64,000 bases of DNA from Mesorhizobium sp. B2-8-5 (GTDB lineage: Bacteria; Pseudomonadota; Alphaproteobacteria; Rhizobiales; Rhizobiaceae). The notes below the pieces were generated by a model. That model saw nothing but the letters and a program-made list of their open reading frames with translations. It had not been told where the DNA came from and searched no databases. The stretch's first letter is position 1; the number at the start of each line of letters is the position of its first letter. A program made the position numbers and the translations under genes. Where the stretch lies: assembly GCF_006440675.2 (NCBI RefSeq), contig NZ_CP083951.1:5985501-6049500 (forward strand), written 5' to 3'. Positions 26,311 through 34,676 of this stretch are shown one piece after another.

Positions 26311-28184
26311 CCCCTACCTCGTCTCCCGTGTCGGGCAACCTGAAAAGCGACAGAGCCGTATGGTCCTACTGAGTGGCTGGCCCGATGAGAATTCACCAGT
26401 TCCGGATCGTCGCAAGTGACGCCTTGAAGTTTTGCCGTCGGGGCCAACGCAATCTCGATCGGCGCCGGCGTTAGATTTGCCGCCAGGATGCGGATTTCGT
26501 CGGCGAGCTGAAAAGCGACGGCCGCCACTGCCGAATGATTGACCGAGACGTCGTAGCGCTGGGTTCCTGCTGCAGCCACGAGTTGGGCATGGATGGCCTG
26601 TAACGGTCGCGGGGTGCCATCCTCATTCAAAAGCCCGAAAGGTCCGGTGGGTGCTGCCAATATCAATCGATCGGCGGCTGCCGCGGCTGCCTGGGTCGCC
26701 ACGCCGACGGCAAAGGCGGCACCGAACAATGCTTGCTGTCGCGGGTCGATGCGGGCGGCAGGTATCCGGATAAGGTCAGGATTGGCCGCAACTGACTGTC
26801 CGTAAGGATTATGTCGCATACCGATCGTGCACGGTCCCAGCCAGATCGACTTGCCAGGACATAAAAGCCGCGCCGTCTCCATCACGGTTGAATAAACCGT
26901 CAGGGTTTCCATGACCGACTGCTCGTCGGCGGCATGCACGATCGCGCTGTTGCCGAAGAAGACAAAATCCGCATCGCCGCTCGGCGGATTGCGGTTGAAT
27001 TCGGTGAACAGGGAGGGAGTTCCCTCACCTATCAGGCAATCGATGCCACTTGCCTTGAGTGCATCGACCAGTTCGCCGACGGGCCGCTCGCCTGTAGGCA
27101 AATGGTTCGAGGGCCGCGTCTTGAATTCGCGCCGGGGCGAAACCAGCAGCGCGCTAGGTTTGACTTTGGACAAACGAATCGCACCGGCAATGGCCGCTGC
27201 TTCTGCTGAGGGATCGACCGTTTCAACAACCGCCTCGACCGCCAATCGGGCGCCGAGCGCACCCGCAAGGTCGGCTGATTTGCGCAGCATCCGAGCGTCA
27301 TGCCCGCGCGCGCTGTCGAAGCGAACAATGATCTCCGGAACCGGCCCAAGCAAAGATGCGCTGGCCGTCGCGTCAGGCAAATCGTCTGGATCGAGGAACA
27401 AGGCAATAGACGGCATGCGTCCAGCAGGTCCGCCAAGCGTCAGAGTTACAACGCCGCCGGTTGTCCTTTGGGTTGCCGACGCATCGGCGCGTACGGAAAC
27501 AGTGATGCACTGACGGTCCTGCGCATCTTTGCGAATGATATATGGACGGGGTTTTGAAAGCGGCCGGATATAGGTCTTGAAAGAGGCGTCCGTCCAGTTG
27601 CGCTGATCCTCCATCTCGAAGGCATCGCCTTCCATGGCGACGGTGCAGGTCATGCCGGGTGCGGGGTAATGCGTCAGCGCCGAGATGTCGAATGCAGGCT
27701 GATCCGGGCTGATCTGAGAGGGAAAAATCGTATCTTCGATCATTCCGTTGCTGTGCCGGATGGACAGCTTTCCGCCCGCCGCCTCGGCAGGGTGAAGCAC
27801 GACGAAGCCCGTGCGGTTTGTCGGAAAATCGGTGAGTGCAACACCTTCGGCCTCCAGGCTGAGTTCGCCCGAAGCGTCGCCGGTAATCGTCATTCGATAA
27901 GCAAAGCGGCCTTGCGGACCGCTGCAGAGTCCATCGTAGCCTACTTTGAAGGAGTCCCCTTCCGTCGCCACAGAGACATTGGAGAGCTCGGCCTTGTAAG
28001 TCCCCCAGGATGAATCGCGCGCGAGATAGTTTATCGCTCGAACCACCTCGACGCCGGCAAAGGAAATCGTCCGCAGATTGCCGTCCTCAAGGATAGCGGT
28101 CAGCGATCCAGCAGTCAGAAGCCGTCGTTCCGGCAGGGGCTCGTCGGTGCCGTAGAGCGCCACAGGATCCGGATCGGCTGTCAC
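26304..28184 (-). CDS. apnL: D-apionate lactonase-like protein
   Basis: 626 residues. The N-terminus (LLTAGSLTAILEDGNLRTISFAGVEVVRAINYLARDSSWGTY) and a later TIM-barrel-like part (SALLVSPRREFKTRP; TPSLFTEFNRNPP; GPCTIGMRHNPYG) fit the family described as D-apionate lactonase, which opens D-apionolactone to D-apionate. The assignment comes from recall of the family plus the adjacent D-apiose dehydrogenase-like gene. Starts at GTG 28184, overlapping the previous stop. Its last residues (ARHGRRGRGH) may derive from the deacetylase junction. Confidence 0.65.
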   Translation of the reverse strand: MTADPDPVALYGTDEPLPERRLLTAGSLTAILEDGNLRTISFAGVEVVRAINYLARDSSWGTYKAELSNVSVATEGDSFKVGYDGLCSGPQGRFAYRMTITGDASGELSLEAEGVALTDFPTNRTGFVVLHPAEAAGGKLSIRHSNGMIEDTIFPSQISPDQPAFDISALTHYPAPGMTCTVAMEGDAFEMEDQRNWTDASFKTYIRPLSKPRPYIIRKDAQDRQCITVSVRADASATQRTTGGVVTLTLGGPAGRMPSIALFLDPDDLPDATASASLLGPVPEIIVRFDSARGHDARMLRKSADLAGALGARLAVEAVVETVDPSAEAAAIAGAIRLSKVKPSALLVSPRREFKTRPSNHLPTGERPVGELVDALKASGIDCLIGEGTPSLFTEFNRNPPSGDADFVFFGNSAIVHAADEQSVMETLTVYSTVMETARLLCPGKSIWLGPCTIGMRHNPYGQSVAANPDLIRIPAARIDPRQQALFGAAFAVGVATQAAAAAADRLILAAPTGPFGLLNEDGTPRPLQAIHAQLVAAAGTQRYDVSVNHSAVAAVAFQLADEIRILAANLTPAPIEIALAPTAKLQGVTCDDPELVNSHRASHSVGPYGSVAFQVARHGRRGRGH

Positions 28185-28516
28185 AGCTTCGCCTGCTTGA
28201 AGTTCTCATCGACTTTGTATGTCACGACCGTCTTGCTGCTCACCATGTCGCGCGTGCTGGCATCGAAGCTGCGATAGTGCTCGGAAGCAAGATGCAGGTC
28301 GAAGGCTGCGCGGTCACGATAGATCTCGTAGAGGAAGATCTGCGACGGTTTCTGGGGTCCCAGCGGTGTCAGCACATCGAAGCGCAGGCATCCCGGCTCA
28401 AGCTCGACGGATGACGCCGCATTCTCCGAAACGAGCCGGTAGAACTCGGGAAAGGTTCCCTCGACGAGCTCGAAAACAACGGTCAGCGCAAAGGCCGCTT
28501 CGGAAAGCATGCTCAT
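28181..28516 (-). CDS. Antibiotic biosynthesis monooxygenase (ABM)-fold protein
   Basis: 111 residues. A dimeric ferredoxin-like ABM domain is suggested by ALTVVFELVEGTFPEFYRLVSENAASSVELEPGCLRFDVL, then FLYEIYRDRAAFDLHLASEHYRSF. Members include quinol monooxygenases and the LsrG isomerase, so the reaction is open. Its ATG overlaps the dehydrogenase stop (ATGA) and its stop overlaps the lactonase start (GTGA), so it is an integral operon member, perhaps an isomerase or mutarotase-like helper. Confidence 0.8.
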   Translation of the reverse strand: MSMLSEAAFALTVVFELVEGTFPEFYRLVSENAASSVELEPGCLRFDVLTPLGPQKPSQIFLYEIYRDRAAFDLHLASEHYRSFDASTRDMVSSKTVVTYKVDENFKQAKL

Positions 28517-29574
28517 CCAGGCTCTCCGTTGTGAATGGGGTTCCATTGCATGGGTTGAATGGCGCGCCGTTCGTCCGCGGCGCGATAGGCGGCGTCGACC
28601 AGCGCGTATGTCTTGAGATTGTCCTCACCGCTGGTTTCGGCCGGGACGCCACGCTGCAGACAGTCGAGAAAATGCCCGCATGCGCCGATCACGCCTTGCT
28701 GGGCGACATGCCAGGGATGACCGGTCCAGGTCAGGAGCGGCGCGCCAGCATCTTGCGTCCAGGTCTTGCCATCACCCGTCACCGTTATCCTGCAGCCGGC
28801 TCCAAGCGAAATCGCGCCCTTGGGACCTTCAATGACCAGCAGCGTTTCAGGAAAATGATCGGGCAGACGTCGCGACTCGTAAGTGCATTCCACAACCGAC
28901 ACCGCGCCACTTGCATGGCGCAGCAGCATGGTCGCCGTATCCTCGGCGCGAACGTGCGGATTGCGCTTCTGGGTTTCACTGGAGATGTGCTCGACCTCGC
29001 CGAGGAAGAAGCGCGCAAGGTCCAGCATGTGGATGCCGACATCAGCAATCGCCAGCCGCTCCTCGTCATAGAAATAGGGCTGGGTCTTGTAGACATCGAA
29101 GCCGGTCCTGAAGCGAATCCTCGCCCAACTCGGCGTTCCGATGGCGCCGCTGTCGATCACCTTGCGGACCACGCGCATCGGCGCCTGGAACCGGAAGTTC
29201 TCGTGCACTGCAAGCCATACATTTGCCTTGCGGGCCGATTCGACGATCGCAACGCAGTCTTGCCAGGTCGACGCGAACGGCTTCTGGACGATCGCGGCAA
29301 CGCGATGCACGATGGCGATCTCCGCCAACGGCCTGTGCGTGTCATGGCGTGTGACGATGTCGACCACGTCGAGGCGCTCGGCCTCGAGCATGCTTTCGGC
29401 GTCCGAGTAAAACGGCACGCCGAACTGCTCCCCAGCCGCGCGCGCCTTGCCGGCATCGACATCGCAAACGGCAGCGAGTTGCGCTCCCGTTTCGGCGAGG
29501 TCGCGCCAGGAATGCAAATGGTTCTGCGCGAAGAAGCCGCAGCCGATCACACCAATGCGCAAAGGGCGGGCCAT
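28513..29574 (-). CDS. apsD: Gfo/Idh/MocA oxidoreductase, D-apiose dehydrogenase-like
   Basis: 353 residues. The Rossmann motif IGVIGCGFFAQNHLHSW is followed by the family's catalytic region IVQKPFASTW (EKP variant QKP) and the D-x-x-x-H pattern in ADVGIHMLDLARFFLG. HENFRFQAPMRVVRKVIDSGAIG and SGEDNLKTYALVDAAY closely resemble what I recall of D-apiose dehydrogenase, which oxidises D-apiose to D-apionolactone with NAD. The neighbouring lactonase-like gene fits. Other sugar substrates remain possible. Confidence 0.7.
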   Translation of the reverse strand: MARPLRIGVIGCGFFAQNHLHSWRDLAETGAQLAAVCDVDAGKARAAGEQFGVPFYSDAESMLEAERLDVVDIVTRHDTHRPLAEIAIVHRVAAIVQKPFASTWQDCVAIVESARKANVWLAVHENFRFQAPMRVVRKVIDSGAIGTPSWARIRFRTGFDVYKTQPYFYDEERLAIADVGIHMLDLARFFLGEVEHISSETQKRNPHVRAEDTATMLLRHASGAVSVVECTYESRRLPDHFPETLLVIEGPKGAISLGAGCRITVTGDGKTWTQDAGAPLLTWTGHPWHVAQQGVIGACGHFLDCLQRGVPAETSGEDNLKTYALVDAAYRAADERRAIQPMQWNPIHNGEPG

Positions 29575-29578
29575 ACCT

Positions 29579-30433
29579 CTATCCGGCCACGATCGGCGTT
29601 CTGAGCACGCCGATGCCAGTCGCCTCGATCTCGACGATATCGCCCGCCTTCATGAAGATCTGCGGCTTCTGGAAGGCGCCTACGCCAGCCGGCGTTCCGG
29701 TCGAGACGAGATCGCCGGGCTCAAGCGGCACATAGTGTGAGAGGAAGGATATCAGCCGCGGCAGCGAGAAGAGCCAGTCGGACGTGCTGCCATTCTGCAG
29801 CAGCTTGCCGTTGAGCCGGGTCTTCAGCGCCACATCATCCGGCCTGGTCAGTTCATCGGCAGTGACGATGCAGGGGCCGATGGGCGCGAAGCCGGCGAAA
29901 TTCTTGCCGATGGTAATCTGGTTGTCCTTGAATTGAACGTCGCGGGCGGAGATATCGTTGAGCAGCGTGTAGCCGAAGACCGCCGGCATCACATCGGCCT
30001 CCGCGGCCTTGTGCAGGCGCTTGCCGATCACGGCGGTGAATTCAACCTCGTAGTCCATCTGTTCGGTTCGAACCGGCTTCTCGACCGGCACGTCCGGCCC
30101 GACGACCGATGACGGCAGCTTTGCGAAGAAGAACGGCTCGGTTGGCATCTTGGCGTTAGGATTTTCCTCGGCATGCCCTTTGTAGTTGATGCCGGAGCAA
30201 AGAACCTTGCCGGGGCGGATGGGGGCTTCGAGCGTAAGATCGACAAGCGCATAGCGCGGCGCCTGGATAAGTCCGCCGCGAATTTTGTCGAGCGCCGACT
30301 TGCCGCCCTGCACGATGTCGAGCACCGACGCCGCTAGCCCGGCTTCGGTGAGGCACGCCACCTCTTCGCCGTCGAGGACGCCGGCGTGGTGGTGATGCCC
30401 CGCCTTCTTATGGGAGAAAGTCACGAATTTCAT
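29579..30433 (-). CDS. Fumarylacetoacetate hydrolase (FAH)-family protein
   Basis: 284 residues. Complete FAH domain: PGKVLCSGINYKGHAEE, MDYEVEFTAVIGKRLHKA, YTLLNDISARDVQ and GDLVSTGTPAGVGAF, with metal-binding acidic residues in place. It resembles 2,4-diketo-3-deoxy-sugar-acid hydrolases of sugar pathways more than ring-cleavage enzymes, consistent with its sugar-importer operon. The start overlaps the alcohol dehydrogenase stop by four bases. Only distantly related to the FAH-family gene at 11965. Confidence 0.88.
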   Translation of the reverse strand: MKFVTFSHKKAGHHHHAGVLDGEEVACLTEAGLAASVLDIVQGGKSALDKIRGGLIQAPRYALVDLTLEAPIRPGKVLCSGINYKGHAEENPNAKMPTEPFFFAKLPSSVVGPDVPVEKPVRTEQMDYEVEFTAVIGKRLHKAAEADVMPAVFGYTLLNDISARDVQFKDNQITIGKNFAGFAPIGPCIVTADELTRPDDVALKTRLNGKLLQNGSTSDWLFSLPRLISFLSHYVPLEPGDLVSTGTPAGVGAFQKPQIFMKAGDIVEIEATGIGVLRTPIVAG

Positions 30434-31452
30434 ACGGCCTCCGAAACGAAGACAGCCTTGTGCAAGGCCATCGGATTGTCAGCGAGTGTTTTGAAAACGG
30501 TGGGTGCCTCGGACAGCGAGAAGCTGCTGGCGATCTTGGGATAGTGGATCTTGCCCGACGCAAGCAGATCAAGCGCCTCGGGAAAGCAATCGACGGACGC
30601 GCGCGACCCAAGGATCGTGACTTCCTTGCGGGTGAAATCCAGGCCGGGAAACGTGACGCCCTGCCCTTTCTTGACGAGGCCGAGGATGACGATGCGGCCG
30701 CCGGCGGCGACGAGGTCGATGGTCTGTTCCATCGCTGGTGCCGCACCCGTCGCCTCCATGACGACCGGCATGCCCTCGCCGTTCGTGATCTCAAGCACGC
30801 GCTCGAGCAGGCCCGCGCCGCCGGCGATCGGAGTTGCACCCATGTCCGCGGCGGTGGACAGCCGCTCCGCCGAAAGGTCGGTTGCGTAGACTTTGGCGCC
30901 GAGCGCCCGCGCGACCTCGACGATCGCCAGACCGATCGGACCGGCGCCAAGAACGAGGACCGTGTCGTCGGCGGTGACCATTGCACGCTGGCAACCCTGG
31001 ACGCCGATGGCGACCGGCTCGGCGAATGCCGCCTCGAAATCGGTCAGCCCGTCCGGCACAGGGTTCAAATTGGTCGCGGGCGCGGTGACGAAATCGGCGA
31101 AGCCGCCCTCGCGATGCACACCGATAATGGTGAGGTTGGCGCAGCAATTGCGCTTCCCGATCCGGCAAGGATAGCAATGGCCGCAGCCTATGAATGGGTC
31201 GACGACGATACGCGTCCCGACCTTCGGACCGGCGGTCCCTTGACCGTAAGCCTCGACCGTGCCGGCGATCTCGTGACAGCCGATGCGCGGGTAGATCACG
31301 TAAGGATTTTTGCCGGTGTAGATATAGAGATCGCCGGCGCACAGGCCCGCTGCCCTGACGCGCACCAGCACCTCGCCCGGTCCAGGGACCGGCTTCGGCG
31401 CATCGGCGATGCGGATCGACCGCGGCTGATCGAAAATGGCGGCCTGCATCAT
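30430..31452 (-). CDS. Zinc-dependent medium-chain alcohol dehydrogenase
   Basis: 340 residues. Catalytic zinc ligands are expected in GLCAGDLYIY and GCHEIAG, structural zinc ligands in GCGHCYPCRIGKRNC, and the NAD site in VLVLGAGPIGLAIVEVARALGA. Of the threonine/sorbitol dehydrogenase branch. It probably oxidises a hydroxyl of the sugar or sugar acid handled by the operon. Start (ATG 31452) overlaps the upstream metallo-hydrolase stop. Confidence 0.9.
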   Translation of the reverse strand: MMQAAIFDQPRSIRIADAPKPVPGPGEVLVRVRAAGLCAGDLYIYTGKNPYVIYPRIGCHEIAGTVEAYGQGTAGPKVGTRIVVDPFIGCGHCYPCRIGKRNCCANLTIIGVHREGGFADFVTAPATNLNPVPDGLTDFEAAFAEPVAIGVQGCQRAMVTADDTVLVLGAGPIGLAIVEVARALGAKVYATDLSAERLSTAADMGATPIAGGAGLLERVLEITNGEGMPVVMEATGAAPAMEQTIDLVAAGGRIVILGLVKKGQGVTFPGLDFTRKEVTILGSRASVDCFPEALDLLASGKIHYPKIASSFSLSEAPTVFKTLADNPMALHKAVFVSEAV

Positions 31453-32264
31453 GCCGCCTTTGCGGGGCGCACCACCCTGCCTTCGGCGTCGAATTCGATC
31501 CAGTCGCCGGCCCGAAGCAGATAGGGGTCGGCGATAGGCTCGCCGCGCGCCCTCGCCGCGCCGTGATGCTTCATGTAGTCGGCGACATCCTTGTCGCCGT
31601 CGAGGGTGATGTAGTGGCATGGCAGCACGGTCTCGAGCCCGAGCCATTGGGCCGCAAGGACCCCCTCGTAGGGGCTCATCTCGCCCGTCAGCATTTCGCC
31701 AGGCATCGGATTGAGATGCAGGACCTCCTGCGGATTGGCGATGCCGATGCATCCGACATTCGGCTTGTAGAGTTGGCCCTGCAGCTTCAGGTCGGAGAAG
31801 ATGGCTGTGTCGCCATAGTGGTAGAAACGCAGCCCGTCGGCATAGACGATGAAGGCCATCGGCACGCCTGATATGAAGGAATTGTCCTTCAACCTGATCT
31901 GCGACCAGTGGTGACATTCGAGCGGCTGTATCTCGATGCCCGCCACCTTGACACGGATGCCCCAGGTGGTTGCACGAATCTGGTTTGCGGCGATGCCGCG
32001 GTCCATCAGCCAGGCCTTCACCTCGCCGCCGCAGACGACCGGGCATCCATATTTGGCAGCGATTTTGTCGGTGTCGCCCAGATGATCGAAGGCCGCATGG
32101 CTAACGATCACCAGATCCACGTGGTCGAATTCGGTGGATTTGGTTGCGGCGCCGGGGTTCTGATCGAGAAAGGGATCGCACAATATGCGCATGCCGTTCT
32201 CGGTCAGAATCTCGTAGGCGGCGACGCCGTGGAAGCGGATGCGGGTCGTGGATCGGAGCGTCAT
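31449..32264 (-). CDS. Metallo-beta-lactamase-fold hydrolase with altered zinc motif
   Basis: 271 residues. UlaG-like metallo-beta-lactamase fold: DPFLDQNPG, VSHAAFDHLGD at residues 54-64, FYHYGDTAIFSDLK and CHYITLDGDKD. The usual H-x-H-x-D-H zinc motif reads H56-A-A58-F-D60-H61, so the second His is Ala. UlaG itself is a sugar-acid phosphate lactonase, which suits this operon, but the missing ligand makes a mononuclear site or different chemistry possible. Start at 32264, 4 bases after the P450 stop. Confidence 0.85.
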   Translation of the reverse strand: MTLRSTTRIRFHGVAAYEILTENGMRILCDPFLDQNPGAATKSTEFDHVDLVIVSHAAFDHLGDTDKIAAKYGCPVVCGGEVKAWLMDRGIAANQIRATTWGIRVKVAGIEIQPLECHHWSQIRLKDNSFISGVPMAFIVYADGLRFYHYGDTAIFSDLKLQGQLYKPNVGCIGIANPQEVLHLNPMPGEMLTGEMSPYEGVLAAQWLGLETVLPCHYITLDGDKDVADYMKHHGAARARGEPIADPYLLRAGDWIEFDAEGRVVRPAKAA

Positions 32265-32268
32265 CGGT

Positions 32269-33477
32269 TCAACTCGTCTTTCTCGTTTCGATCTTGAGCG
32301 GCAGGCAGGAAAGTCCGTGCCGATCGCCGCGTGTCTTCCAGCGAAGCTCTTTCGTCGTGTCAGGCGCAAGGCTCAAGCGGGCTTCGATCAGCGTCTCAAG
32401 TGTCACCGCCATTTCCATGCGCGCTACACCCGCACCGGCGCAAAGATGTGGGCCGGCCCCGAAAGTGAGATGCTTGTTCGGATTGCGATCGAGGCGCAGC
32501 TCGTTCGGCGCTTCGAATACCGATGGATCTCGGTTGGCCGAGCCGAAACCGAGCGCCACAATATCGCCCTCGCGTATATTGCGACCGTGCAGGCACAGGT
32601 CGTGCGAGGCGTTGCGGCCGAAAATCTCGATCGGCGAGGAATAGCGCAGGAACTCCTCCACCGCGGTGGGAACGAGCGCTGGCTCCTCGGCAAGCCGCTC
32701 CAGGGCCTTCGGGTGTTCGGCGAGCCAGTGCAGCATTACCGAAAGACCATCCGCCGTGGTCTCGAAACCTGCGCCGAAGACGACGGTCATGAATGAGCGT
32801 ATCTGATTGTCGTCCAGCCGTTCGCCATCGATCTCGGCCGCAATCAGCATGCTGATGAAGTCGTCGGTCGGCTTGGAGCGCCGCGCCGCGATCAGCTTCT
32901 CGATATAGGCGTTGAGTTCACGGCTCGAAGCCGCGCCGGCTGCAGGGTCGCTCATGTTGAACATGCTGGTGATCCAGCCGATCCACCTGTCCGAATCTTC
33001 CAGCGGCACGTCGGTGAAGGCCGCCAGCGAGGACACGGCAACCGGCACGCAGAATTCGGCAACGATCTCGGCCTGTCCCTTCGCAGCCATCTTCTCGAAG
33101 AGGGACCGGGCCAGCGCCCTGACGCGCGGCGTGATGGCGGCGACACGTTGTGGGGCAAAGACCGGGTTGACCAGCGCGCGGTAGCGCGAGTGCCGCGGCG
33201 GATCGACTTCGATCGGCAACTGGGGTTCGGTGCGCGGCGTGATCACGGGAATGGCCGTCACGCCGGGAACGCTGGATGTGTAGTCGCGCCAATTGATTGC
33301 CGCGCACCGCACGTCGTCATAGCGGCTCAGCAGCCAAAAACCTCCGTGCCTGTTCGACCGGGCCACCGGACATTCGCGCCGCAGCCTATCGAAGGCCGAG
33401 AATGGATCGGCGACGAACGCAGGATCGTGGATGTCCACGTCGTCCGGTATCGTCTGTGGTGTCACTGTTGCGGCCAT
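32269..33477 (-). CDS. Cytochrome P450
   Basis: 402 residues, soluble bacterial class. The heme-binding loop FGAGPHLCAGAG supplies Cys346. The I-helix has VFGAGFETTADGL (A-G-x-x-T), and the K-helix E-x-x-R lies in AVEEFLRYSSP. No ferredoxin or ferredoxin reductase gene is adjacent, so electrons must come from elsewhere. It lies between the sugar-binding protein and the metallo-hydrolase genes, an unexpected place for a monooxygenase; removal of an aglycone or O-alkyl group from an apioside is one idea. Confidence 0.93.
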   Translation of the reverse strand: MAATVTPQTIPDDVDIHDPAFVADPFSAFDRLRRECPVARSNRHGGFWLLSRYDDVRCAAINWRDYTSSVPGVTAIPVITPRTEPQLPIEVDPPRHSRYRALVNPVFAPQRVAAITPRVRALARSLFEKMAAKGQAEIVAEFCVPVAVSSLAAFTDVPLEDSDRWIGWITSMFNMSDPAAGAASSRELNAYIEKLIAARRSKPTDDFISMLIAAEIDGERLDDNQIRSFMTVVFGAGFETTADGLSVMLHWLAEHPKALERLAEEPALVPTAVEEFLRYSSPIEIFGRNASHDLCLHGRNIREGDIVALGFGSANRDPSVFEAPNELRLDRNPNKHLTFGAGPHLCAGAGVARMEMAVTLETLIEARLSLAPDTTKELRWKTRGDRHGLSCLPLKIETRKTS

Positions 33478-33514
33478 GGTCGCGACTTGATCGGGTTGGT
33501 TCGCTTCAAAGGTG

Positions 33515-33544
33515 CCTCCGGCGGCAAGGGTGAACCGCCGGAGG
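33515..33544 (-). terminator. Stem-loop between the sugar-binding protein and P450 genes
   Basis: CCTCCGGCGG (33515-33524) pairs perfectly with CCGCCGGAGG (33535-33544). There is no clear T run on the minus strand, so it is more likely a partial terminator or mRNA-stabilising hairpin that keeps binding-protein mRNA abundant. Confidence 0.65.
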
Positions 33545-33573
33545 AAGGGGGCGACAGCCCTCGTGCAGATCGA

Positions 33574-34593
33574 CTACTTGACGCCGAGCGCGGCCGTCAC
33601 CTTGTCGACATTGTCCTTGGTGACGAGCAGCACGCCGGTGTCGAGCGTATCGGGAACCGGGCGACCGCCGTCGGCGGCGCCAAGGCCGGCGGACTTCAGA
33701 CCGTTGTGGTTGTAGTCGTGCAGGATCTTGACGGCGTAGTAGATGAAAAGCTCGCGGTTCTGCACCACGATGCCGTCGACCCAGCCTTGCTTGGCTGTCT
33801 TGAAGAAGTCGGGCGTCTGCTCCATCGCGGTCACCTTGATGTCGCCTGGATTCTTGCCGGCCTCGCGCAATGCGGTGACGATGCCGGCGCCGGACTCCGA
33901 GTCGAAGCCGGCGATGCCGGCGATGTCCGGATTGGCGGCCAGGATCGCGGCCGTCACCTGCGCGGCCTTCTGCGCGTCGCCGCCGTCGTCTTCGTTGGAA
34001 ACGATGTTGTACTTGCCGCCGCCATTGGCCTCGATATAGGCCTTGAAGCCAGCGACCGCCTCACGCATGTTGCCGGCATTGATGATCGACATCATGGCCA
34101 GCTTACCGCCGCTGGGCAGCTTCTCCATTATCTTCTTGGCCTGCGCGACGCCGACCTGTGTCCAGTTCGTGCCGATGTAGGCCAAGCGGCCCGAGTCCGG
34201 CAGATCGCCGTCGTCGACGACGGTGGGCACACCCTGTTCCAGGCACTTCTTGACCGATTCCGTCAGAGACGGATCCCAGCCACCCACCACGGACACGCCA
34301 TTTGGCTTCTGCGCGCAGACCTGGTCGACTGCGGCGATAAAGCCCGGCAGGTCAAAATCGGTCGGCCCGGCAACGACCACTTTCACGCCGAGTTCCTCGG
34401 CGATCTTCTTCATGCCGACATAGTCGTACTGCACGAAGAGCGGAAGGTTGGCCTTGTTGGAAATCCAGTAGTAGGTCTCCTTGGCGTCGGCGGGGCCAAA
34501 CGATGATTCCTGCGCGCGCGCAGGTGCCGTCACGGCCGATGCAAGCGCCGTCATGCCCAAGGCGATCAATGTCGATTTCAGCATAGAGCCCAT
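33574..34593 (-). CDS. Periplasmic sugar ABC substrate-binding protein (CUT2/RbsB type)
   Basis: 339 residues. A signal peptide (MLKSTLIALGMTALASAVTAPARAQ) precedes a type I sugar-binding fold: YYWISNKANLPLFVQYDYVGMKKIAEELG, GTNWTQVGVAQAKKIMEKL, NPDIAGIAGFDSESGAGIVTALREAG. AGGAGG lies at good spacing to the ATG. It gives the importer its specificity; D-apiose or an apiosyl compound is suggested by downstream genes. Confidence 0.93.
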   Translation of the reverse strand: MGSMLKSTLIALGMTALASAVTAPARAQESSFGPADAKETYYWISNKANLPLFVQYDYVGMKKIAEELGVKVVVAGPTDFDLPGFIAAVDQVCAQKPNGVSVVGGWDPSLTESVKKCLEQGVPTVVDDGDLPDSGRLAYIGTNWTQVGVAQAKKIMEKLPSGGKLAMMSIINAGNMREAVAGFKAYIEANGGGKYNIVSNEDDGGDAQKAAQVTAAILAANPDIAGIAGFDSESGAGIVTALREAGKNPGDIKVTAMEQTPDFFKTAKQGWVDGIVVQNRELFIYYAVKILHDYNHNGLKSAGLGAADGGRPVPDTLDTGVLLVTKDNVDKVTAALGVK

Positions 34594-34676
34594 TCCTGTT
34601 TCCTCCTGATTGGGTTCTGATCCCAGTTTTTGCAGTTCCCCCGGCTCTGGCCGGATTTCCCCCGCTTGCTGCCCGA

